Assembly (NCBI GenBank): GCA_043817715.1 | Contig: JBDRGO010000031.1 | Location: 1-12,841, forward strand | Source of the DNA: JAFGBZ01 sp043817715 | GTDB taxonomy: Archaea; Iainarchaeota; Iainarchaeia; Iainarchaeales; JAFGBZ01 | Length of the DNA: 12,841 nucleotides | Direction of reading: 5' to 3' | Shown here: positions 6,905-12,841 of the stretch, piece by piece | Numbering within the stretch: the stretch's first letter is position 1 | Layout of the letters: each line of letters begins with the position of its first letter | The notes under the pieces: generated by a model | The model's database searches: none | Told to the model about the DNA's origin: nothing | The model's input: the letters and a program-made list of their open reading frames with translations, nothing else | Translations under genes and position numbers: made by a program

Positions 6905-7102
6905 ATGAAAGTCAAATGTCCGCGATGCAAGGAAATAATTAATCTTGATATTAATGAACATGAGGAAGGCGACGAAGTGGAATGCCAGGAATGCGGAGAA
7001 AGATGCATTGTTCTAGTGAATGAAGGAAAATTCAAGCTTATTACCGAAAGGCAGAAGTTTTTAGAGGAAAGCGATGACTTTGATACAGATGATGATGAAT
7101 AA
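6905..7102 (+). CDS. Small LysW-like zinc ribbon protein with acidic tail
   Basis: 65 residues. Two zinc knuckles, CPRC (C5, C8) and CQEC (C27, C30), frame a domain whose order (CPxC, hydrophobic strand, GDEVECQECG, then a hydrophobic strand) resembles LysW, the amino-group carrier protein of archaeal/Thermus lysine and arginine synthesis. LysW ends in an EDWGE-like motif whose last glutamate is the attachment point. Here the tail is DDFDTDDDE: very acidic and glutamate-ended, but without tryptophan-glycine. No lys or arg genes are near. It may be a divergent carrier, or a plain zinc ribbon with an acidic tail. It is transcribed alone from a good promoter and converges with the KARI-like operon. 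Confidence 0.7.
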   Translation: MKVKCPRCKEIINLDINEHEEGDEVECQECGERCIVLVNEGKFKLITERQKFLEESDDFDTDDDE

Positions 7103-7116
7103 GATTAAAATAAATA

Positions 7117-7158
7117 ATTAATTCAAATTTATTAATTCAAATTTATTAATTCAAATTT
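7117..7158 (+). repeat. 14-bp tandem repeat, three perfect copies
   Basis: ATTAATTCAAATTT is repeated at 7117-7130, 7131-7144 and 7145-7158, with a shortened fourth copy (AATTCAAATTT) at 7172-7182. It lies just after the zinc ribbon gene, between convergent genes. Confidence 0.85.
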
Positions 7159-7198
7159 TCATCTAATAAACAATTCAAATTTTCCTGCGATTTTTCAA

Positions 7199-7206
7199 TA
7201 AAAAAA
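7199..7206 (-). terminator. Oligo-T stop after the KARI-like gene
   Basis: On the minus strand a run of about seven T occurs roughly 20 nt after the stop codon of the KARI-like gene, a plausible archaeal transcription stop. Confidence 0.35.
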
Positions 7207-7226
7207 TCTTCCATTAAACCCAGTGT

Positions 7227-8168
7227 TCAAACATTGAATTTTTTTGCTGTTTTTTCAATCAATGAATTTTTTCCAATTGAACGCATTTTTTTCAGTTTCT
7301 TTTTTCCTGAATTGAATTCTTTCTGCCATTGTTCAGAGAATTTTCCTGAAATTATTTCTTTTCTTATTTTTGAAAGATTTTTTTGAAATTCTTTTCCGAA
7401 TAATTTTGATGCGTTTTTTCTTGAGCCGAATTCCGCAGTATCGCTTATTCTAGAATAGGTTCCTTCAATCCCGAATTCACTCAGCAAATCAGCAAGAAGA
7501 TTTATTTCCTTGAATGTGTAAAGATATGCGGTTTCAGGGGAAACTTTTGCCTTAATTAATTTCATGAAAACATTTTTTCCCAATTCAATCATTCCCCCTG
7601 CAAGAAATGCCTGCTCGCAGAAAAGGTTTGCCAATGCCTCTTCTTCAAATGAAATTTCAAATACTTTTGTCAAGCCCATTGCATTCGCAAGGGCTTTGGC
7701 GGTTTGAACTGCCTTTCCTGAACTGTTCTGCTTTGCCCCAATTAATCCAAAAACCTGCATTGGTTTTTTCTTTTCATTAAATGATTCCCTTAATTTTTTT
7801 CCGGTTGCAACAGGAGTAACCATTATTGCATCGCAATTTTTTGGGGGAATAATCTGCCTGAATGCAATTGCATAGCCTGAAGAAAAGCAGATTGTTTTTC
7901 CTTCAAGAAATTCTTTTTTAAGTGAATTAAACACTTTTTTTTGCGCAGGATCAGAAATTAAAAACATTATTATTTCTGCTTTTTCCGCCGCCTCATTGAA
8001 TGAATAAACTTTGAATTTGTTTTTTTCCGCCTCTTTCCAGGAAGCATGGTTTTTTCTTGCGCCGACAATTACCTTGAAACCTGAATCGCGCAAATTCAGC
8101 GCCTGTGCTTTTCCCTGCGAACCAAAGCCGAAAACAGCAATTAATTTCTTTTTCAGGGTTTTATCCAT
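7227..8168 (-). CDS. Ketol-acid reductoisomerase homologue with altered active site
   Basis: 313 residues that follow class I KARI (IlvC) almost end to end: Rossmann loop GFGSQG (14-19), ALNLRDSG (23-30), FRQIIPP (103-109), ISDTAEFG (241-248). However, residues needed for catalysis differ when compared with remembered family motifs. The H of F-x-H-G-F is S97 (FSSGY); the K of A-P-K-G-P-G is V120 (TPVATG); the D of D-L-F-G-E-Q is N181 (NLFCEQ); the first E of E-C-L-H-E is Y217 (YTFKE). E185, E221 and S242 remain. NADPH binding is probably kept, while the magnesium-dependent acetolactate reaction of branched-chain amino acid synthesis is probably lost. No other ilv genes are near. It starts immediately after the TGA of the TraB-like gene, so the two are translationally linked. 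It is likely a neofunctionalised paralogue. Confidence 0.8.
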   Translation of the reverse strand: MDKTLKKKLIAVFGFGSQGKAQALNLRDSGFKVIVGARKNHASWKEAEKNKFKVYSFNEAAEKAEIIMFLISDPAQKKVFNSLKKEFLEGKTICFSSGYAIAFRQIIPPKNCDAIMVTPVATGKKLRESFNEKKKPMQVFGLIGAKQNSSGKAVQTAKALANAMGLTKVFEISFEEEALANLFCEQAFLAGGMIELGKNVFMKLIKAKVSPETAYLYTFKEINLLADLLSEFGIEGTYSRISDTAEFGSRKNASKLFGKEFQKNLSKIRKEIISGKFSEQWQKEFNSGKKKLKKMRSIGKNSLIEKTAKKFNV

Positions 8169-9323
8169 TCAGACCACGGTTGCCAAAATCCAGGGAAAAG
8201 CAATGAACGTGCCTATTGTGCTTCCTACATTTGCAAGCGCAACAACCAATAAAACTTTTGTAAACTGGTTTTTCTGAAAGTCCTTGAATGAATTCAATTG
8301 ATTTAAGTCCTCAAAGTCCTTTACTTTAGGGGAATTAATTTTTGCCTCAACCATTCCTGCAAACCATCCTGCTGCAAGAAACGGCTGAAGGGAAGTAATC
8401 GGCGCAACAAGAAACGCGGTTATTATTGATAAGGGATGCCCGCGCGCAATCAATACTCCCAGTGCGGAAAAAAATCCATTGATTAAAAACCATAAAATCA
8501 ATACATCAATTGTCTGCTGGAATCCTTTTGCAAAAAAAGTATATGCAAATAATGCAATAATTGTGATTGGAATAATCCATTTAAGAACTGAAATAATTGA
8601 TTTCTTTTTTTCAGGAAGCTTATTCAGATGGCTTACAGGCCTTTTTTTATCAAGGTATTTTTTCACGCCCTGCAAATGCCCTGCCCCAAGGACTGCGACA
8701 ATTTTTTTTCCCGGAACTGAAAGAATTTTGTTTGCAATGAACAAATCTCTTTCATCAACAAGAACTTCTTTTATTGAAGGAAAATTTTCTGCAAGTTCCT
8801 GCATTAATTTATTCATTGCATCAGTATTTTTTAATTCATTTATTTTTTCCTGCGTTATTTCCTCTTTTTTTGAAAAAAAACCTTCAATGAATGAAATAAA
8901 AAGTTTTGCCTTTTCAATCAATGAAAGCCTTTCCATTGCGCGCTTTAATGTAATAGTCACATCCCTGTCAACCAATGCAATTGGAATTTTCTGCTCTTTT
9001 GCCGCGTTGATTGCCTGAAGCATTTCTTCCCCTGGCTTAATCCCTAATTTTTCGCCTATCTGCCTCTGGATTGAAGACAGCAAAAGATTTACTAAAAACA
9101 AATAGGTTTTTCCTTCTGAAACTATCTGCAGAATGTCTGTTTCACGCCATTTTTTTCCGCTTTTAAGCTGTTTAAACCTTGAATAATCCAATTCAACTGC
9201 CACAACATCAGGCATCTGCTCCTGAATAGTTTTTTTAACCAGTTCAACTGATTCATGCGAAACATGGGCTGTTCCAACCAGAATTATTTCCTTTCCATTG
9301 GATTTGATTGAATCAGTTAACAC
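8169..9323 (-). CDS. TraB/PrgY-family membrane protein
   Basis: 384 residues. The soluble N-terminal half carries the TraB-family motifs: LVGTAHVSHES (15-25), AVELDYSRF (42-50), VDRDVTITLKR (118-128), DERD (190-193) and VLGAGHLQG (211-219). The conserved histidines, glutamates and aspartates suggest a metal-dependent hydrolase-like fold. The C-terminal half has about four membrane helices (roughly 248-265, 270-292, 297-318, 356-380). The family includes the enterococcal pheromone-shutdown protein PrgY and mitochondrial TRABD; the archaeal role is unknown, with peptide cleavage often proposed. The start is GTG at 9323, preceded by AGGAAGTG about 5 nt upstream. The next gene (KARI-like) begins on the base after its stop. 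It diverges from the coiled-coil protein gene. Confidence 0.88.
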   Translation of the reverse strand: MLTDSIKSNGKEIILVGTAHVSHESVELVKKTIQEQMPDVVAVELDYSRFKQLKSGKKWRETDILQIVSEGKTYLFLVNLLLSSIQRQIGEKLGIKPGEEMLQAINAAKEQKIPIALVDRDVTITLKRAMERLSLIEKAKLFISFIEGFFSKKEEITQEKINELKNTDAMNKLMQELAENFPSIKEVLVDERDLFIANKILSVPGKKIVAVLGAGHLQGVKKYLDKKRPVSHLNKLPEKKKSIISVLKWIIPITIIALFAYTFFAKGFQQTIDVLILWFLINGFFSALGVLIARGHPLSIITAFLVAPITSLQPFLAAGWFAGMVEAKINSPKVKDFEDLNQLNSFKDFQKNQFTKVLLVVALANVGSTIGTFIAFPWILATVV

Positions 9324-9426
9324 AAAGGCACTTCCTTAAAAAATCAAATAGAATTAAATACTAAATTAATATAATATTATAGTTGTTTATTTTATTGGTT
9401 TTTTATTGAATATTGGAGGAATTGAA
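9324..9426. promoter_or_regulatory. Divergent promoter region between the TraB-like and coiled-coil genes
   Basis: The stretch is extremely AT-rich. A TATTTAATTC box at about 9349-9358 on the minus strand can serve the TraB-like gene; AATATAATATTATAG (about 9368-9382) can serve the rightward gene. GGAGG at 9415-9419 is the only classical GGAGG ribosome binding site of this window and fixes the TTG start at 9427. Confidence 0.4.
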
Positions 9427-10146
9427 TTGAAGAAATTAATTGTTTTGATTTTAATGTTTTTATTGGCTTCGGGAGTTTATGCATTGGATGTTCCAAGCCA
9501 AAGCGATTTTGATGAATTAACCAGCAAAGTTGACTTAATAACTGATGATGTATCGGGACTGAAGACGCAATATGCTGATTATAGTTCTGACATGGATGAA
9601 CTAAAGGATGACCTTACAGGATTAAAAAATGAGTACAGTGTTTACTGGGACCAAATGCAGGAGCTTGAAACACAGAATGACTCTTTGCTGAATTCGCTTG
9701 ATTCAATCCAGTCAAAGCTAGATGAACTGGAAAAAGCTTTGAATGAAGGCATTTCTTCAAGGGATTCTGATTTAAGTGCGCTTCAAACAACAGTTACTGA
9801 ATTAAGAACTGAATTGAATGCAGCAAAAGCAATTGCTAAAGAAAACCAGACATACATTAATGCATTAGAAGAGGAAAAACAAAAGTCCCCTTTGGCAGGA
9901 TTATTCAGCTTAGGCGAAGTGGCAGTGTTTCCGGTAATTATTGGATTGCTTGTATTGGTATCAATTGCATTAATTGTTTTTGGATATATGAAAAGAGATG
10001 CAATAAAAGAAAAACTGAATTTCGGCTCAAATGAAAGCAAAGAAGAAGGCCTGACTTTTTTGGGAGAAAAAGATGAAAAAAAATCATTAAAGCAATTCAC
10101 TGAAGACGAATTAGAAGCGCCAAAAAAAGGAAAATGGTCACTTTAA
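9427..10146 (+). CDS. Secreted coiled-coil protein with C-terminal membrane anchor
   Basis: 239 residues from the TTG at 9427; a longer in-frame reading from TTG 9406 would include the GGAGG ribosome binding site. Residues 1-19 are a clear signal peptide (MKKLIVLILMFLLASGVYA) with an A-x-A-like VYA cut site. Residues about 25-150 form heptad-rich coiled coil with repeated units (LTSKVDLITDDVSGLK, LKDDLTGLKNEY). A membrane helix spans about 163-187, followed by a lysine- and glutamate-rich cytoplasmic tail ending GKWSL. The coiled coil is therefore probably outside the cell, anchored by the C-terminal helix. No enzymatic motif is visible. It could be a surface stalk or an envelope spacer. No family is recognised. 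Confidence 0.75.
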   Translation: MKKLIVLILMFLLASGVYALDVPSQSDFDELTSKVDLITDDVSGLKTQYADYSSDMDELKDDLTGLKNEYSVYWDQMQELETQNDSLLNSLDSIQSKLDELEKALNEGISSRDSDLSALQTTVTELRTELNAAKAIAKENQTYINALEEEKQKSPLAGLFSLGEVAVFPVIIGLLVLVSIALIVFGYMKRDAIKEKLNFGSNESKEEGLTFLGEKDEKKSLKQFTEDELEAPKKGKWSL

Positions 10147-10249
10147 TTTTAATCTCCTTAAAAAAGGAAAATGGGCAGTAATAACTGCCTTAACTTATTT
10201 TCTTACTCCAGTAATCTGCCTGACAAGCATTAAATCCTAATTTACATTA

Positions 10250-10320
10250 TTTATAAAAAAAGCCATTAACATATCAATTTATATGTATTTTTGATATGTA
10301 TTTGATTAGTGATTGATATG
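10250..10320 (+). promoter_or_regulatory. Promoter and palindromic operator of the toxin-antitoxin operon
   Basis: TTTATAAAA at 10250-10258 is a TATA box; the expected start is near 10280. A 9-bp perfect inverted repeat, ACATATCAA (10269-10277) and TTGATATGT (10291-10299), straddles that start. A third half-site TTGATATG (10313-10320) runs into the ATG. Ribbon-helix-helix antitoxins usually repress their own operon through such half-sites. Confidence 0.6.
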
Positions 10321-10584
10321 GGTGAAACTTTAGTAAGATTTGACGGAGTGCAGGAATTAATTATTGATAAACTGACTGGTTTAGGAATTTATAAAACTAA
10401 GAGCGAAGTTATCAGGGCAGGAATTCTTGAATTAGGAAAAGAATACAATGTCCTGAAAAGCACAGATGCAATGGAAAAAGAATTAGTTGCATTAAAGCTT
10501 GTTAAAGAAGAGAAAGAAATGAAAGAAAAAGGACTAAAATACTTAAGTGAAAAAGAAGTCAAAAAGAAATATGGATTCAAGTGA
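10318..10584 (+). CDS. Ribbon-helix-helix antitoxin
   Basis: 88 residues. Residues 3-40 form a ribbon-helix-helix DNA-binding fold: a strand ETLVRFDG, helix VQELIIDKLTGLG and then YKTKSEVIRAGILELGK, which matches the CopG/ParD-like signature (S-E-V-I-R). The lysine- and glutamate-rich rest (about 46-88) is probably helical and binds the toxin. ATG 10318 is chosen over GTG 10309 because GTGA at 10309-10312 then acts as ribosome binding site and the protein starts directly at the DNA-binding strand. The stop overlaps the GTG start of the toxin by four bases. Expression is likely self-repressed through the palindrome upstream. Confidence 0.85.
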   Translation: MGETLVRFDGVQELIIDKLTGLGIYKTKSEVIRAGILELGKEYNVLKSTDAMEKELVALKLVKEEKEMKEKGLKYLSEKEVKKKYGFK

Positions 10585-10850
10585 TAAAATTGTATTCGCT
10601 TGAATATAAGCCAGGCTGGGATAAATATTTTTCTAAAATGGATAAAAGCACTCAATTAATTATTTGGAAAAAAATCCAGAAGCAAAAAGTTGAAACAAAA
10701 ACGCGCCACCTAAAACACGGTTTGGATTATTCAATTGTTGAAGCTGGTCAGTACAGAATAGCAATTAAAATAAATGAAAAAGAAAAAATAAAACATGTTC
10801 ATTTTGCAGGAAATCACAAGCAATATGAAAAATGGTTTAAGGAACAGTAA
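10581..10850 (+). CDS. RelE/ParE-superfamily toxin
   Basis: 89 residues. The fold signs are a first strand YSLEYKPGWDKYFSKMD (5-21), a helix about 22-36, then the toxin core KHGLDYSIVEAGQYRIAIKI (45-64) and HVHFAGNHKQYEKWF (72-86), which fits RelE-like mRNA interferases. Basic or catalytic candidates are R42, K45, H46, R59, H79 and Y82. In RelE-type toxins these cut mRNA on the ribosome; gyrase inhibition as in ParE cannot be excluded. The GTG start at 10581 overlaps the antitoxin stop (GTGA), which gives translational coupling; a TTG at 10590 is a weaker option. The gene ends only 1 nt from the convergent pyrG stop. Confidence 0.85.
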   Translation: MIKLYSLEYKPGWDKYFSKMDKSTQLIIWKKIQKQKVETKTRHLKHGLDYSIVEAGQYRIAIKINEKEKIKHVHFAGNHKQYEKWFKEQ

Positions 10851-10851
10851 T

Positions 10852-12561
10852 TCATTTTCCTTCTTTTTTCTTTTTGCATGCTTCGGTAAAACCTAAAAAC
10901 AGCGGGTTCGGCGTTAACGGCCTTGAAGTAAATTCAGGATGGAACTGTGTTCCCAAAAAGAAAGGATGATTCTTTAATTCCATTATCTGCATGATTCTTT
11001 TTTTTGGTGCTTTTCCTGAAAAAATTATTCCTTTTTTTTCGAGCAGTTCAATGTATTTTGGATTCACGTTAAATCTGTGCCTGAATCTTTCATGGATTTT
11101 TGTTTTTTCATATAATTTAAATGCAAGCGAGTTTTTTTCAACCAATAAATCATATCCGCCAAGGCGCAGGGTTCCGCCTAATCCTTCAATGTCTTCCTGT
11201 TCGTCAAGAATTTTAATTACCGGATTTTTTGCTTTTGAATTAACTTCAGTTGAATCCGCCTCTTTTAGCCCGCATTTATTTCTTGCAAATTCAATTACTG
11301 CCATCTGCATTCCATAGCACAAGCCCAGAAAAGGAATTTTCTTTTCCCTTGCATATTTAATGCATTTGATTTTTCCTTCAGTTCCTCTTGCACCAAAACC
11401 GCCTGGAACAATCAATCCGTCAATTTCCTTTAATTCGTTTTCAGTTTTTGAGGTTCCTTTTTCAATTGCGGTTGTTTCAATCCATTTCACTTTAATATTG
11501 CGGTTAATTGCCACTGAACAATGCTCTAATGCCTTTAAAATTGAAATATATGAATCAGCCAGCCCAGTGTATTTCCCTGCAATTCCCACAGTAATGGATT
11601 TATCTGACTTAACCATGTTTTTTTTGGTCCATTCAATTAATTTTTTTGAATTCGTTAACCTGAATTTTTTATTTAATTTTAATTTTTCTAAAATAATTTC
11701 ATCTGCATTCAAGGTGCGCAGAAACAACGGGGCTTCATAAATGTTTTCAACATCATGCGAGCCAAAAACCCTTTCAATCGGGACATTTGAGGAAATGGAT
11801 ATTTTTTCCTTAATGGATTGGGGAATTTTATTCTGCGACCTGCATACAATTATATCAGGCTGCAGGCCTAATTCAATTAAGCGTTTAATGCCAAGTTGGG
11901 CTGCTTTTGACTTGAATTCTCCCACGCTTCTCGGCTCTAAAATATAGGTTAAATTAATTACTGCAACATTTTCTTCCCCTTCTTCATAACGCAATTGGCG
12001 GATTGCTTCAAGGAAAAACATGTTTTCGTAATCCCCTACTGTTCCGCCAATTTCAACCAAGATTACATCTGCATTTGATTTAACCGCCAGTTCGCGCAGG
12101 ACTTTTTTTGCTTCTCCTGTGACATGGGGAATGAACTGCACATCCCTTCCCAAGTATTCGCCTTTTCTTTCTTTTTCAATTATTCTTTGATAAATTCTTC
12201 CGGAAGTAACAAAGCTTTCATTGGTTAAATTCATATCCATGAACCTTTCATAAGAGCCCAAATCCATGTCGCATTCAAATCCGTCATCCAATACAAACAC
12301 TTCCCCGTGACGGAAGGGATTCAATGTTCCTGAATCAACATTCAAATAAGCCTCTAATTTTATCGGGGCAACCTTTATTCCCCTGTCAATCAATAATTTG
12401 CCTAAAGAAGAAGTGAATATTCCTTTGCCTAATCCTGAAATAACTGAACCGGTAATTACAATGTATTTTGTTTTTCCTGATTTGTATCCTTTCGGAATCG
12501 GCGAATAAAATTCATCACTTGATTTATTTGAAATTATATCACATAAATCTTTATTGCTCAT
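10852..12561 (-). CDS. pyrG: CTP synthase with N-terminal extension
   Basis: 569 residues. It makes CTP from UTP, ATP and glutamine. The synthetase domain has the P-loop GSVISGLGKG (38-47), YLNVDSGTLNPFRHGEV (72-88) and EIGGTVGDYE (170-179). The glutamine amidotransferase domain has the nucleophile C415 in GLCYGM and H541/E543 in FHPEFTS, so it is a complete enzyme. About 30 residues (MSNKDLCDII and onward) precede the usual start at KYIVITG. The usual K-T-K-P-T-Q UTP-site motif reads KSKAAQ (217-222) and the usual K-x-D-P-Y-x-N reads KLEAYLN, as in a less common CTP synthase subtype. ATG 12561 lies after GGGTTGA; a TTTAAATA-like box is near 12598-12612. The gene stands alone and converges with the toxin gene. 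Confidence 0.95.
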   Translation of the reverse strand: MSNKDLCDIISNKSSDEFYSPIPKGYKSGKTKYIVITGSVISGLGKGIFTSSLGKLLIDRGIKVAPIKLEAYLNVDSGTLNPFRHGEVFVLDDGFECDMDLGSYERFMDMNLTNESFVTSGRIYQRIIEKERKGEYLGRDVQFIPHVTGEAKKVLRELAVKSNADVILVEIGGTVGDYENMFFLEAIRQLRYEEGEENVAVINLTYILEPRSVGEFKSKAAQLGIKRLIELGLQPDIIVCRSQNKIPQSIKEKISISSNVPIERVFGSHDVENIYEAPLFLRTLNADEIILEKLKLNKKFRLTNSKKLIEWTKKNMVKSDKSITVGIAGKYTGLADSYISILKALEHCSVAINRNIKVKWIETTAIEKGTSKTENELKEIDGLIVPGGFGARGTEGKIKCIKYAREKKIPFLGLCYGMQMAVIEFARNKCGLKEADSTEVNSKAKNPVIKILDEQEDIEGLGGTLRLGGYDLLVEKNSLAFKLYEKTKIHERFRHRFNVNPKYIELLEKKGIIFSGKAPKKRIMQIMELKNHPFFLGTQFHPEFTSRPLTPNPLFLGFTEACKKKKEGK

Positions 12562-12664
12562 TTCAACCCTTCATTCAAACTAATAAAATAAGACACTTTA
12601 TTATTTAAATTCTTCGGATGAAAAATACTAGAGACTTAACGCGCTAATTTTAAAGCAAAAAAAT

Positions 12665-12676
12665 AATATTTAAAGC
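12665..12676 (+). promoter_or_regulatory. TATA-like box before the structured RNA
   Basis: AATATTTAAAGC is a good archaeal TATA box. Its centre is about 25 nt before 12695, so the transcript should begin close to the first paired bases of the RNA element. Confidence 0.5.
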
Positions 12677-12691
12677 TATTCTATCGTCTAA

Positions 12692-12826
12692 ATTCTCCCA
12701 AAGCTGAGAGTACTGCCAGACCGTTTAGGGCTGGCTGGTGAATCAGCATAAATACAATTTCTTTATTGTTTCTCTTATCGCGCGCAGCCGGCAAAGCCGG
12801 CTCTGTTGAAGGCGCGATAGGAGAAT
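12692..12826 (+). ncRNA. Candidate structured RNA leader sequestering a ribosome binding site
   Basis: Hand folding shows several helices. Helix A pairs 12703-12707 with 12743-12747 (GCTGA/TCAGC). Inside it, helix B pairs GCCAG (12715-12719) with CTGGC (12731-12735), plus CC/GG around a GTTTAG loop. Helix C is a weak ACAAT/ATTGT (12754-12769). Helix D pairs TATCGCGC (12776-12783) with GCGCGATA (12812-12819), with an inner 7-bp GC hairpin (12786-12802, AAA loop). The GGAGA site at 12820-12824 can pair with TTCTCT (12770-12775), extending helix D to about 14 bp, or with ATTCTCC (12692-12698), closing the whole element. GC content is far above the surroundings. No known riboswitch or RNA family was matched by eye: CTGAGAG recalls the thiamine element, but its other conserved part is missing. 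It could be a regulatory leader or an independent small RNA. Confidence 0.5.
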
Positions 12827-12833
12827 GACAATT

Positions 12834-12841
12834 ATGGTTGA
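12834..12841 (+). CDS. Possible start of a downstream gene, cut by the window edge
   Basis: An ATG at 12834 lies 9 nt after GGAGA (12820-12824), a suitable ribosome binding distance. Another in-frame ATG at 12825 is too close to the site. Only two codons and two bases are visible, so nothing can be said of the product. Confidence 0.35.

Noticed and set aside
12700..12760. Thiamine (TPP) riboswitch
   Set aside because: CTGAGAG recalls the conserved CUGAGA, but the second conserved part (ACCUGAU... GGAUAAUGCC) is not present.
12770..12830. H/ACA guide RNA
   Set aside because: An ACA follows the long stem at 12828, but the internal loop is too short on one side and the distance from the upper stem to ACA (about 25 nt) does not fit the usual 14-16 nt.
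1..12841. CRISPR arrays, insertion sequences, tRNA or rRNA genes
   Set aside because: No regularly spaced repeat-spacer pattern, transposase, terminal inverted repeats, tRNA A/B boxes or rRNA-like sequence were seen; the short tandem repeats at 3655 and 7117 have no spacers.

Overview
The window is AT-rich and looks like an archaeal chromosome, most likely from a small-genome DPANN-type archaeon; the phylum cannot be fixed by eye. The pointers are a short archaeal tyrosyl-tRNA synthetase, an archaeal RibL-type FAD synthase, a GTG-started TraB-family membrane protein, TATA-like boxes (TTTAAATA, TTTATAAA) about 25-30 nt before inferred transcript starts, a probable leaderless gene, and a recurrent GGTGA ribosome binding site. 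Genes are tightly packed in short operons.

Region 1 (1-3595) is the most unusual part. A minus-strand gene cut by the left edge begins like a RimK-type ATP-grasp ligase. Diverging from it is a three-gene plus-strand operon: a fusion of an MscS-type membrane channel with a complete C39-like cysteine peptidase domain and a charged tail, then an ATP-grasp homologue that has lost its nucleotide and metal residues, then a complete RimK-type ATP-grasp ligase. Together they suggest an undescribed peptide or protein tailoring system at the membrane: ligation by ATP-grasp enzymes, cleavage by the peptidase, and passage or sensing through the channel.

Region 2 (3596-7226) holds an A-rich tandem repeat that reads as oligo-T for the minus strand, FAD synthase ribL, and the divergent tyrS followed by an HD-like protein. 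After these come a Yip1-like membrane protein and a small LysW-like zinc ribbon protein with an acidic tail.

Region 3 (7227-9323, minus strand) is a two-gene operon: a TraB-family membrane protein and, with no gap, a ketol-acid reductoisomerase homologue that has lost several catalytic and metal-binding residues and is probably not an IlvC enzyme.

Region 4 (9427-12561) has a secreted or anchored coiled-coil protein, a ribbon-helix-helix/RelE toxin-antitoxin pair with a visible palindromic operator, and the convergent CTP synthase gene pyrG.

Region 5 (12562-12841) carries a GC-rich, strongly structured RNA element that starts about 25 nt after a TATA-like box and ends by pairing with the ribosome binding site of a gene that begins at the right edge. 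It is a candidate cis-regulatory leader (riboswitch-like) or a small structured RNA.
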